A DNA stretch of 55,414 nucleotides from an uncultured Gammaproteobacteria bacterium (GTDB lineage: Bacteria; Pseudomonadota; Gammaproteobacteria; PS1; Pseudothioglobaceae): positions 1-55,414 of the forward strand of contig CAJVZH010000012.1 in the NCBI GenBank assembly GCA_913020715.1, in the 5' to 3' direction. Both the position numbers and the translations under genes were made by a program. Under the pieces are notes generated by a model. It was not told the origin of the DNA and made no database searches. It was given only the letters and a program-made list of their open reading frames with translations. Shown here piece after piece: positions 1 through 7,679 of this stretch. Position 1 is the stretch's first letter. Each line of letters begins with the position of its first letter.

Positions 1-531
1 GGCTATTTTGGTTGTGGTTTGATCGATGGTCCAAACGTCCACATTAAAGGCCGTGTTGGTTGGTCATGTGCAGAAAACATGATGGCTGGTACTGTTCTTA
101 TTGAAATGAATGCTGGTTCTACATTCGGCGCTGCTATTCGTGGTGGTGACCTTGTTTGTAGAGGTAGTGTTGGTGCACGTACTGGTATTGACCAAAAGGG
201 TGGCACGATCATCGTTGGTGGTAATACAGGTGCTTTCTCTGGCTTCATGATGCAGCGTGGTCGTATGATCGTTTGTGGTGATGCAGGAAGAAACTTAGGT
301 GACTCAATGTACGACGGCGTAATCTACGTTGGTGGTGAAGTTGAGGAGCTAGGTATTGACTGTGTTCCAGGTGAAATGACAGAACTAGATGTTCGTTACT
401 TATCTTCTAAGTTAGATTTGTATGGCATTAAGTCTCCAAATGGCGCTGAAAAAATGCACAAGTACGTTTCTGGCAAAATGCTTTGGAACTACGATAAGTT
501 AGAAGCTCATGAGAAGAAGGTAGCCCTTTAA
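1..531 (+). CDS. mgsB: N-methylglutamate synthase subunit B (GXGXG beta-helix), 5'-truncated
   Basis: The frame is open from base 1, so the 5' end lies outside the window. The visible 176 residues are a glycine-rich right-handed beta-helix with repeated G-x-x-G-x-G turns, the fold of the C-terminal (alpha-3) domain of glutamate synthase. Stand-alone proteins of this type are the B subunit of N-methylglutamate synthase (MgsB, also GlxC), which with MgsA and MgsC transfers methylamine onto glutamate in the cytoplasm. The next gene, 36 bases on, is the matching FMN subunit, which supports this over a fragment of GltB. A formylmethanofuran-dehydrogenase C-like protein has the same fold but would not have this partner. 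Confidence 0.85.
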   Translation, partial: GYFGCGLIDGPNVHIKGRVGWSCAENMMAGTVLIEMNAGSTFGAAIRGGDLVCRGSVGARTGIDQKGGTIIVGGNTGAFSGFMMQRGRMIVCGDAGRNLGDSMYDGVIYVGGEVEELGIDCVPGEMTELDVRYLSSKLDLYGIKSPNGAEKMHKYVSGKMLWNYDKLEAHEKKVAL

Positions 532-567
532 TCGTTAACTCTAACTAAATTATAAAAAGGAAATATT

Positions 568-1908
568 ATGAGCAATCAAGTAGATGATACAGCCAAATTA
601 GGATCAAGTTTTATCTTCCCTAAAGAGGTTATGAATGATATTCATATCAAGTCTGATTTGGGTCGTTACAGAATGAGGGGTTTCTCTCTATTCAAAAAGA
701 TTCCAACTTGGGACGATTTGACATTTATGCCAGGCACCCTAACTCGCTTCATTATTGAGGGTTATAGAGAGAAATGTTTAACAAAAACAATCATTGGTCC
801 AAACGCCAAAGTACCACTTGAGCTAGACATCCCAGTCTACATCACAGGTATGAGTTTTGGAGCATTGAGCTATGAAGCGAAAACAGCCCTAGCACGTGGT
901 GCTACTATGGCTGGTACAGCGACGTGTTCTGGTGAAGGTGGTATGATTCCAGACGAGCGTCGTTACTCAAGCAAATGGTTCTACCAGTGTATTCAATCAC
1001 GTTACGGTTTTAACCCTAACCACTTACGTCTTGCTGACGCGATCGAGTTCTTCATTGGACAAGGTTGTAAAGTTGGTCTTGGTGGTCACTTAATGGGTCA
1101 AAAAGTAACAGACCAAGTAGCGGAAATGCGCTCACTACCTGCAGGTATTGACCAACGCTCTCCAGCACGTCACCCAGACTGGTTAGGTCCGGATGACTTG
1201 GCGCTTAAAATCGAAGAAATTCGTGAAGCGACAGACGGTCAGATTCCAATTCAGTTAAAACTAGGTGCTGCACGTGTATACGACGACGTTCGTATGGCTG
1301 CTAAAACCGGTTGTGACAGTATTTACATCGACGGTATGGAAGGTGGTACTGGTGCGGGTCCCCACCTTGCAACAGAAGAAACTGGCGTACCTGGTATTGC
1401 TGCGATTCGTCAAGCGCGTCAAGCGATTGAAGATGTTGGTATGGGTGGTGAAATCACTCTTATCTACGCTGGTGGTATCCGTAATGGTGGTGACGTAGCT
1501 AAAGCAGTTGCACTTGGTGCAGACGCGGTTGCGATTGGTCACTCAGCATTGATGGCACTTAACTGTAACAGAGACACTCCTGAAGCCGACTACGAAGGTG
1601 AAATGGGCGTTAGAGCTGGTGAATGTTATCACTGTCATACTGGCCGTTGTACGGTTGGTGTTGCAACGCAAGATCCTGAGCTTAGAAAGCGTCTAGACCC
1701 AGATCTAGCTGCTGAGCGTGTATTTAACTTCTTACACACACTAGCAATCGAGTGTCAAATGATGGCTCGTGCTTGTGGTAAGACTAATGTACACTCATTA
1801 GAGCCAGAAGATCTAGCTGCATTGACAATGGAAGCTTCAGCTTGTGCACAAGTACCTATCGCAGGTTCTCAGCACACGGTTGGTCGTCCAGACATGACAC
1901 GTTTTTAA
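568..1908 (+). CDS. mgsC: N-methylglutamate synthase subunit C (FMN, glutamate synthase-like)
   Basis: This 446-residue protein is a stand-alone glutamate synthase central domain: a TIM barrel for FMN with the typical M-S-F-G-A-L-S segment near residue 95, a G-x-A-R and glycine-rich phosphate-binding segment around residues 230-310, and a Cys cluster (ECYHCHTGRC) near residues 351-360 that fits the [3Fe-4S] site. This is the composition of MgsC/GlxD, the flavin subunit that makes N-methylglutamate from methylamine and glutamate. It starts with ATG after an AAGGAA ribosome-binding site and follows mgsB. A glutamate synthase of ammonium assimilation would be one large GltB polypeptide, so this is a specialised paralogue. 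Confidence 0.88.
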   Translation: MSNQVDDTAKLGSSFIFPKEVMNDIHIKSDLGRYRMRGFSLFKKIPTWDDLTFMPGTLTRFIIEGYREKCLTKTIIGPNAKVPLELDIPVYITGMSFGALSYEAKTALARGATMAGTATCSGEGGMIPDERRYSSKWFYQCIQSRYGFNPNHLRLADAIEFFIGQGCKVGLGGHLMGQKVTDQVAEMRSLPAGIDQRSPARHPDWLGPDDLALKIEEIREATDGQIPIQLKLGAARVYDDVRMAAKTGCDSIYIDGMEGGTGAGPHLATEETGVPGIAAIRQARQAIEDVGMGGEITLIYAGGIRNGGDVAKAVALGADAVAIGHSALMALNCNRDTPEADYEGEMGVRAGECYHCHTGRCTVGVATQDPELRKRLDPDLAAERVFNFLHTLAIECQMMARACGKTNVHSLEPEDLAALTMEASACAQVPIAGSQHTVGRPDMTRF

Positions 1909-1921
1909 GAAAGGAGATATC

Positions 1922-2302
1922 ATGAGTACTGAAGAAAAGTTTATTGAGATTGACTCTCTAGATAAAAGCCATGAGGAAATGACAGGCCAGCATATCGGTT
2001 ATAGATATGATGTAAACCTTGTACCAGACCTTAACTTTATCACCCCGTTTTTGCAAGATTACATTGACGAAATGGGCTGGAAAGATCTTAATTGGTTGGA
2101 AGATGTTCATATGGGTTATGAAGCAGACCAAGCGGCTGTTTTTGATAGAAATATCAACGGCTGGGTTACGATTCCTGACACAATTGAACTTCCAAATAAC
2201 CAGCAAGAGCGTGACATGATTGCACGTGAACTGTTGATTAAGTTCCAAATGTCTGAAAACCATCCAATGGTTGACTTAAACGCAGCTTACCGTAAGTTCT
2301 AA
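1922..2302 (+). CDS. Small acidic protein of unknown function in the mgs operon
   Basis: I do not recognise this 126-residue protein. It is soluble and strongly acidic, rich in Asp, Glu and aromatic residues, with no signal peptide, transmembrane segment or cysteine pattern. It begins 13 bases after mgsC behind a strong AAAGGAGAT ribosome-binding site, and a hairpin terminator follows it, so it is the last gene of the mgs operon. That position suggests an accessory or assembly factor for N-methylglutamate synthase, or a small regulator of methylamine flux. No catalytic motif is visible. The reading frame, codon use and ribosome-binding site make it a real gene. Confidence 0.75.
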   Translation: MSTEEKFIEIDSLDKSHEEMTGQHIGYRYDVNLVPDLNFITPFLQDYIDEMGWKDLNWLEDVHMGYEADQAAVFDRNINGWVTIPDTIELPNNQQERDMIARELLIKFQMSENHPMVDLNAAYRKF

Positions 2303-2375
2303 GGTAAGTGAGTTTTTAGGGAACGTGAAGAGGTTGTTTGACTTGCTCAAGTAACTTCTTCTCCCCTTAGTTTGG

Positions 2376-2402
2376 CAGCATCCCCTCCCCCCTGGGATGC
2401 TG
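2376..2402 (+). terminator. Hairpin terminator of the mgs operon
   Basis: A perfect 9-bp stem (CAGCATCCC / GGGATGCTG) encloses a pyrimidine-rich 9-base loop, 73 bases after the stop of the 126-residue gene. The downstream T content is modest (TTATAACT), so termination may be partial. Confidence 0.6.
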
Positions 2403-2412
2403 TTATAACTAA

Positions 2413-2450
2413 AAATACAGTTTCAATTCTCTCTTATGAGGTCTGTATTT
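2413..2450. repeat. Inverted repeat AAATACAG...CTGTATTT, copy 1
   Basis: AAATACAG at 2413-2420 is mirrored by CTGTATTT at 2443-2450 with 22 bases between. The same half-sites recur at 2944-2976. It lies just after the mgs terminator. It may be an operator or one end of a decayed element. Confidence 0.45.
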
Positions 2451-2943
2451 GATAATTTTTATTTTGCTGATCAAGATAAATATGTCTTTTAGAGTATTTA
2501 AAATATCAGTACTAACATATCAAGAATCTCAATGGCAATAAGAAGTCTTTCAAAGCCACACTTCAGAGCCAGTTCATATAGATCGTCATACCTTGAACCG
2601 GTACTACTATGTTGATTCTGACCCTGTTTCCCCACCTCAATGAACATACACCCCCCCACTCTTTAATGACTTTGGCACCAATAAAGATTAAGCGCCATCA
2701 TCGGGCATTGCTCTTGATGTATGACGCTAACACCTCGCCCATCTACTAATGAAACGGTATGGTCAGCGTTGAAATAACTTTTTTGGTGGCGTGTTTATAA
2801 AACTGACTGCAATTTTACTTGCTTGTCTGTTTAGAGCACTGGGTAGGGTTCATTTAAATCCACAGTAGTAAATAATAAAAGTTTCATTAAGAAGTTGGGT
2901 TAATAGCAAAAAAAATAAGAAGAAAGAGTGTGTTAAAAGAGAT

Positions 2944-2976
2944 AAATACAGTCAAAAATAAAAGTAAACTGTATTT
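2944..2976. promoter_or_regulatory. Inverted repeat AAATACAGT...ACTGTATTT upstream of tdm, candidate operator
   Basis: A perfect 9-bp inverted repeat (2944-2952 and 2968-2976) with a 15-base spacer ends 74 bases before the tdm start. The same half-site pair occurs at 2413-2450. The low-GC spacer and lack of a T-run argue against a terminator. Binding by a regulator of TMAO use is an inference. Confidence 0.45.
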
Positions 2977-3050
2977 CAGTAACTAAAGATAGAAGCAGTA
3001 TAAATAGAGTAAGACAAGTAATCTTTAACCGACCTTAAAAATTATTTAGA

Positions 3051-5351
3051 ATGAGAGTAACAGAAATTAAATACGCAGAAAACTGTGAAACGTACCAAAT
3101 TCACGGTGGAGAAGCGGTTTTAATTGATCTCCAGATTGGCGATCAAGTTGAAATTATTGATGTTGAAGGCGACCAAAAATGTAGTGTTTTGGCGTTTGAC
3201 ACAAAAGGCAGTTCCGCAATTAATTCACTTAATTGGGAAAGCGCACCAAATTCAAAACAATCATCATTCGTTTATGATGATTCTTCAAATATGCTTAAGG
3301 CAATTCTTAAGTTTAATAAAATCGACACAGACTCAACGGATACAGCAGAATTATTTGCAGATTTGTCTCCGTCTGATTCCAGACAAAATTTTCAAGTTGA
3401 TGCAGACACGTTATGCGTTTTTGATGCTAAAGGTGGCGTGATGCCTGTAGATCAGCAGTCGACGCCAACGGAAATATTGATTAATGTCACTCGCGCAAAT
3501 CCGAAAAGCATTGAAGATCGTTTGCCAGAACCTCTGGCTAAGCCACTCCAAGATTTTAGAGTTGCTCACAGCTCGGCCAAATCGTACACAGTTGAAGCCG
3601 GTCAATACATTCAAATCATTGACGTTCAAGGGCAGCAATGTTCAGATTTTCAAGCTTTTTCAGTTGAGGATTTAAAAAATGGCGTAGAGTTAACACTTGA
3701 TCCAACCGTTACAAGATCGTTAATGTTGTCAAGTTACCCAGCCCCTGGTGTGCATGATAAATTTTATAATCAAAATTCAGAGCCGTATATTGAAGTGATT
3801 CGCGACACAGTTTGCAGGCACGACACATTTGGCTTGGCTTGTAATTCTAAATACTACGACGATCGTGGCTACCCAGGCCATATTAGTTGTACTGAGAACT
3901 TTAATCGGACATTGAGTGAACATGGTATTGCGGCGCGTAAGAATTGGGTTGCTGTCAATTTCTTTTTTAACACCAATATTTTAGAGTGCCATACATTGGA
4001 TTCAGATGTTTCATGGTCGCGGGCGGGGGATTCTGTCCTACTTCGTGCGGTAACGGATTTAGTCTGCGTTTCATCGGCTTGTCCTGATGACACTTCTCCA
4101 GCTAACAACTGGAACCCAACGGACATCCACGTCAGAGTTTATGATGCGGATAATAATTTTTCCCAAGGTATCGATTTTAGACCCGATCCACAAACCATAC
4201 CGACTATGACTAAAGAAACAGGATTTCACAAAAATACCTCTAAATTAACGAGGAATTTCACAGAATACAATGGCTACTGGTTGGCACTTGATTACACCAA
4301 CTTGGGTCAAATCAAAGAATATTGGCAGTGCCGTGAAGGTGTTGCAATGATTGATCTTTCCCCTTTGAGAAAATTCGAAATTTATGGCCCTGATGCTGAA
4401 GTGTTGTGTCAATATGCAATTACCAAAGACGTTCGCAAAATGGCGATTGGCCAAGTTGTCTACACGGCAATGTGCTATGAAAATGGCTGCATGATTGATG
4501 ACGGAACCTTGTTCAGGCTTTGTGAAAATAACTTCCGCTGGGTTGGTGGTTGTGGAAGTGGCGGTAAATACCTTCGCAAAATTGCCGAAGAGAAGGGTTT
4601 GAATGCGTTCGTTAAGTCATCGACCGATCAATTACAAAACGTCGCTGTACAGGGGCCTAAGAGTCGCGATACGTTAAGAAAGATTATTTGGACCGCAAAA
4701 ACACAAACAACCGTAGATGAATTGAAGTGGTTTAGATTTACTTTTGCTCGTATTGGTGGCGAATTTGGTATTCCAATTATGCTATCTCGTACCGGTTACT
4801 CTGGTGAACTCGGCTATGAAGTATTTGCCCATCCGGATGACTGTGAGGCGGTTTGGAATGCAATTGCAGAGGCAGGTGAAGAATTTGACATTTGCCCAGT
4901 AGGCCTTAATGCACTTGACATGCTACGTATTGAAGCGGGCTTGATATTTGCTGGCTACGAATTTTGTGATCAAACTGATCCGTTTGAGGCAGGCATTGGC
5001 TTTGCCGTTCCATTGAAGACCAAAGAGGATGATTTTTCCGGTAAAGAAGCATTAATGCTCCGTAAGAATTCTCCACAGAGGGCTCTTGTTGGGTTAGAAT
5101 TAGCTAAAAATGAAGTTGCAACACCAGGAGATGGTGTGTATATTGGCAAGCAACAAGTAGGACACATTACAAGCGCAACACGTTCACCGATACTTAAAAA
5201 GAACATTGCCTTGTGCCGAATTACTACTACAGCATCCGAGATTGGAACTGCAGTTGAAGTGGGCAAATTAGATGGACATCATAAAAGGTTAGAAGCAACA
5301 GTTGTGCGCTTTCCGTTTTATGACCCTGAGAAGACTAGAGTTAGAATGTAG
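3051..5351 (+). CDS. tdm: Trimethylamine N-oxide demethylase (DUF1989 + GcvT fusion)
   Basis: This 766-residue cytoplasmic protein joins DUF1989-type sequence (about residues 15-150 and a fuller copy at 175-370) to a C-terminal GcvT-like tetrahydrofolate domain (about 395-766, with the acidic pair in CMIDDG at 480-485 and the SRTGYSGELGYE signature near 579). That order and length are those of Tdm, which splits TMAO to dimethylamine and formaldehyde. The second DUF1989 copy holds C264, H277, C280 and C344, a set suited to the Zn site of this family; the first copy lacks most of it. It stands directly upstream of a betaine/TMAO-type importer and after the mgs genes, which supports the call. 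The ATG at 3051 has only a weak ribosome-binding site. Carboxyguanidine deiminases share DUF1989 but lack the GcvT half. Confidence 0.85.
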   Translation: MRVTEIKYAENCETYQIHGGEAVLIDLQIGDQVEIIDVEGDQKCSVLAFDTKGSSAINSLNWESAPNSKQSSFVYDDSSNMLKAILKFNKIDTDSTDTAELFADLSPSDSRQNFQVDADTLCVFDAKGGVMPVDQQSTPTEILINVTRANPKSIEDRLPEPLAKPLQDFRVAHSSAKSYTVEAGQYIQIIDVQGQQCSDFQAFSVEDLKNGVELTLDPTVTRSLMLSSYPAPGVHDKFYNQNSEPYIEVIRDTVCRHDTFGLACNSKYYDDRGYPGHISCTENFNRTLSEHGIAARKNWVAVNFFFNTNILECHTLDSDVSWSRAGDSVLLRAVTDLVCVSSACPDDTSPANNWNPTDIHVRVYDADNNFSQGIDFRPDPQTIPTMTKETGFHKNTSKLTRNFTEYNGYWLALDYTNLGQIKEYWQCREGVAMIDLSPLRKFEIYGPDAEVLCQYAITKDVRKMAIGQVVYTAMCYENGCMIDDGTLFRLCENNFRWVGGCGSGGKYLRKIAEEKGLNAFVKSSTDQLQNVAVQGPKSRDTLRKIIWTAKTQTTVDELKWFRFTFARIGGEFGIPIMLSRTGYSGELGYEVFAHPDDCEAVWNAIAEAGEEFDICPVGLNALDMLRIEAGLIFAGYEFCDQTDPFEAGIGFAVPLKTKEDDFSGKEALMLRKNSPQRALVGLELAKNEVATPGDGVYIGKQQVGHITSATRSPILKKNIALCRITTTASEIGTAVEVGKLDGHHKRLEATVVRFPFYDPEKTRVRM

Positions 5352-5516
5352 TGCTAGTCCTCCGGGAAAGAAACATTCTTAGACGTAACTAAATCTAAGA
5401 TTGTGGGAGTGGTTTTTTTGGCAATTTTGCCGGAACAACCGCATTAACAGTTGGTTTTATTAGCTTTCTCGTTATTGAGAAAATATAAAAACCAATGAAC
5501 TATAAAGGAGAAATAA

Positions 5517-6455
5517 ATGAACAAGTTCACTTCTAAAGCGGCTGTTGCTGCTTTAACAATGACTTTGGCTTCTGTCTCAGGTCAGTCTCTAGCTGACTCA
5601 AGCGAGCCAATTAAAATTCCAACTCATAACTGGTCAAGCCAAGTTGTAATGGCTTACGTTATTGGTGGTATTTTTGAAAGCATGGGCAATAACGTAGAAT
5701 ACGTTTCTGCAGACTCTCAAGGTGTATACGAAGCGATTCGTCTTGGAGATGTTACTATCTCTCATGAAGTATGGCAGTCAAGCTTTGGTGCGTCATTCTA
5801 CAATGCAATGGCAAAAGGCGGTCTAATTGACGCTGGTACTCACGCTGCTCCAACTCTTGAAGAGATGGGTGTACCTACTTGGGTTATCGATCAAAACTTA
5901 TGCCCAGGCCTTCCTGCATGGGAAGCTCTAGCAGACTGTGCTGAAGTATTCGCTACAGCAGATTCTGGTGGTAAAGGTCGTTGGTTAGAGGGTCCACAAT
6001 CATGGCACGGTGACTTGATGCCTGAGCGTATTGACGCACTTGGTCTAGGTGATAGCTATGTTGTTAAGTTTGCTGGTGGTGCTGATGCGCTATGGGCTGA
6101 ACTTGCTTCTGCTAAAGCTGAAGGTCGTGGTACTATCATCTTTAACTGGACGCCTAACTTCACGGATGCTGAAGGTTTCACATTCATCGAGTTCCCTGAG
6201 TACACAGATGGTTGTCGTACTGTAGACGGTGGTGATGGTTCTTGTGGTTCACCGAAAGGTTGGTTGAAGAAAGCTGCTAACGCAGACTTCCCTAATACCC
6301 ACCCAGCTGCATACACTGCGTTTAGCAAGATGTCATTCACAACTACAGACATCGGTCAAATGGCTGCTCTAGTTGACATCGAAAAGATGGATCATCAAGC
6401 TGCTGCTAAACAGTGGTTAGCCGATCATGAAGACGTGTGGAGCGCTTTCTTATAA
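5517..6455 (+). CDS. tmoX: Periplasmic TMAO/betaine-binding protein of ABC importer
   Basis: The 312-residue protein starts with a signal peptide (about residues 1-26, ending SGQSLA before DSSEP) and continues as an OpuAC-type quaternary-amine binding protein. It is rich in tryptophan (HNW, VWQ, PTW, RWLEG, SWHG), which fits a Trp cage for a trimethylammonium or N-oxide group. The family covers glycine betaine, choline and TMAO binders. Its position 165 bases after tdm and ahead of matching ATPase and permease genes makes TMAO the best guess (TmoX), with glycine betaine or choline as alternatives. The ribosome-binding site AAAGGAG is strong. A hairpin follows the gene and would raise its level above that of the membrane parts. 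Confidence 0.8.
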   Translation: MNKFTSKAAVAALTMTLASVSGQSLADSSEPIKIPTHNWSSQVVMAYVIGGIFESMGNNVEYVSADSQGVYEAIRLGDVTISHEVWQSSFGASFYNAMAKGGLIDAGTHAAPTLEEMGVPTWVIDQNLCPGLPAWEALADCAEVFATADSGGKGRWLEGPQSWHGDLMPERIDALGLGDSYVVKFAGGADALWAELASAKAEGRGTIIFNWTPNFTDAEGFTFIEFPEYTDGCRTVDGGDGSCGSPKGWLKKAANADFPNTHPAAYTAFSKMSFTTTDIGQMAALVDIEKMDHQAAAKQWLADHEDVWSAFL

Positions 6456-6510
6456 AGAAAGAATAGATGCCGATATTCTTGTGCTTTGAGTGCAAGAATG
6501 TTTACTCGGT

Positions 6511-6561
6511 ACCCTAACCCCTTGGGTCTTATCTAAGCTTGAGGGGTTTAGGGTATTTTTT
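6511..6561 (+). terminator. Hairpin attenuator between binding-protein and ATPase genes
   Basis: ACCCTAACCCCT pairs with AGGGGTTTAGGGT with one bulged base, followed by a run of seven T. It lies inside the importer operon, so partial read-through is expected. Confidence 0.75.
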
Positions 6562-6615
6562 TAGATGTTTGTAAGTGCATATATTTTGCAATAAAGTATA
6601 TTTTAGGAAGTAATT

Positions 6616-7674
6616 ATGTCTGTTCAAAATCAAGCCGTCATTAAGTGCGATTCAGTTTATAAAATCTTTGGCGAGAGTGCCGACCAAATGCTAAAGGACT
6701 CAGGTGGTAATGTTGATGCTTCAGAGTTTCAAAAAGCAGGCTGCGTCGTCGGTGTAAATGATGCCTCCTTCGAGGTTGAAAAAGGGGAGATGCTTGTTAT
6801 TATGGGCCTTTCTGGTTCTGGAAAGTCAACCCTTCTTCGCTGTATTTCAAGATTAACAGACGCCACTGCCGGTAATATTTATATCGATGGTGATGATGTT
6901 ACAACAATGAACGAAAAGGAGTTGATTGAACTCCGTAGAAACAAAATGGGTATGGTATTTCAGAGTTTTGCCTTATTACCCCATAAAACCGTAATAGAAA
7001 ACATCGCCTTTCCTTTGCAAGTTAAAGGCAGTAGTTTAAAAAATAGCATGCAGAGAGCAATGGACATGGTTGAGCTTGTTGGCTTAACTGGTCGTGAGAA
7101 TTATTTCCCAAGAGAGTTGTCGGGTGGTCAGCAGCAACGTGTTGGTATTGCACGTTCACTAGCAGTTGAACCAGATATTTGGTTCTTAGATGAGCCATTC
7201 TCAGCACTCGATCCTCTGATTCGTAAAGAAATGCAGGATGAGTTTTTAAGACTTCAGGCAGTACTAAACAAAACGATTCTATTTGTTACACACGACTTCG
7301 ATGAGGCAATTCGTCTTGCTGATCGTGTTGCGATTATGAAGGATGGTATTATTGAACAGCTTGATACCCCGGCAAACATTGTACTAAATCCGGCAACTGA
7401 ATACGTTCGTAAATTTACCGAAGAAGTGCCAAGAGAGAAGGTGCTTAAAATTCAATCAGTGATGGATCCTGTGGATAGTGAAGCTGATCTTAGTGATCTT
7501 AAGGTTTCTGCTGATGCAATCATTGAAACCGTTGCAGAAGCTGTTTTGAGTGAAGAAAAGGCTGTTGCTGTTGTTGACGAGAATGATAACGTTGTTGGTC
7601 TACTGCATAGAGATAAAGTCATTCACGTGCTGTTTGGTAAGAGCGCCTCACTTGAGAGTAACACCCAAAGGTAG
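6616..7674 (+). CDS. tmoW: ABC importer ATPase, glycine betaine/TMAO type
   Basis: This 352-residue ProV/OpuAA-type ATPase has Walker A GLSGSGKST near residue 64, the Q-loop VFQSFALLPH, the signature LSGGQQQR near 170, Walker B WFLDEPFSALDP near 190 and the switch His in VTHDFDEA. A long N-terminal lead (residues 1-45) and a C-terminal tail with a CBS-like half (about 280-345) are typical of quaternary-amine importers, where CBS modules sense ionic strength; here only a short version is present. It would power the doubled permease encoded five bases downstream. I use the tmo name because of the neighbouring tdm, and the exact V/W letter assignment should be checked. Confidence 0.8.
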   Translation: MSVQNQAVIKCDSVYKIFGESADQMLKDSGGNVDASEFQKAGCVVGVNDASFEVEKGEMLVIMGLSGSGKSTLLRCISRLTDATAGNIYIDGDDVTTMNEKELIELRRNKMGMVFQSFALLPHKTVIENIAFPLQVKGSSLKNSMQRAMDMVELVGLTGRENYFPRELSGGQQQRVGIARSLAVEPDIWFLDEPFSALDPLIRKEMQDEFLRLQAVLNKTILFVTHDFDEAIRLADRVAIMKDGIIEQLDTPANIVLNPATEYVRKFTEEVPREKVLKIQSVMDPVDSEADLSDLKVSADAIIETVAEAVLSEEKAVAVVDENDNVVGLLHRDKVIHVLFGKSASLESNTQR

Positions 7675-7679
7675 AAAAT

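Larger units (their letters stand above)
2403..3050. other. 648-base gap between the mgs and tdm transcription units
   Basis: No convincing gene is visible. The stretch is AT-rich, with homopolymer runs in the second half. A 49-codon open frame on the minus strand (2498-2647) has no ribosome-binding site and no family resemblance. Two copies of an AAATACAG / CTGTATTT inverted repeat sit near the two ends (2413-2450 and 2944-2976). The central part, with its slightly different composition, could be the remains of an inserted element. The tdm promoter must lie in the last 100 bases. Confidence 0.5.

Noticed and set aside
1261-1542. Antisense and out-of-frame open reading frames inside mgsC, soxA, ffh, rpsA and others
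   Set aside because: They lie wholly within confident genes, show no ribosome-binding site, and have no recognisable protein pattern.
2498-2647. 49-codon open frame on the minus strand in the mgs-tdm gap
   Set aside because: No ribosome-binding site, no family resemblance, and length expected by chance.
5352-5516. Possible glycine riboswitch or terminator between tdm and tmoX
   Set aside because: No glycine-aptamer pattern. A 7-bp TCTTAGA / TCTAAGA stem exists but its T-run is 13 bases away.
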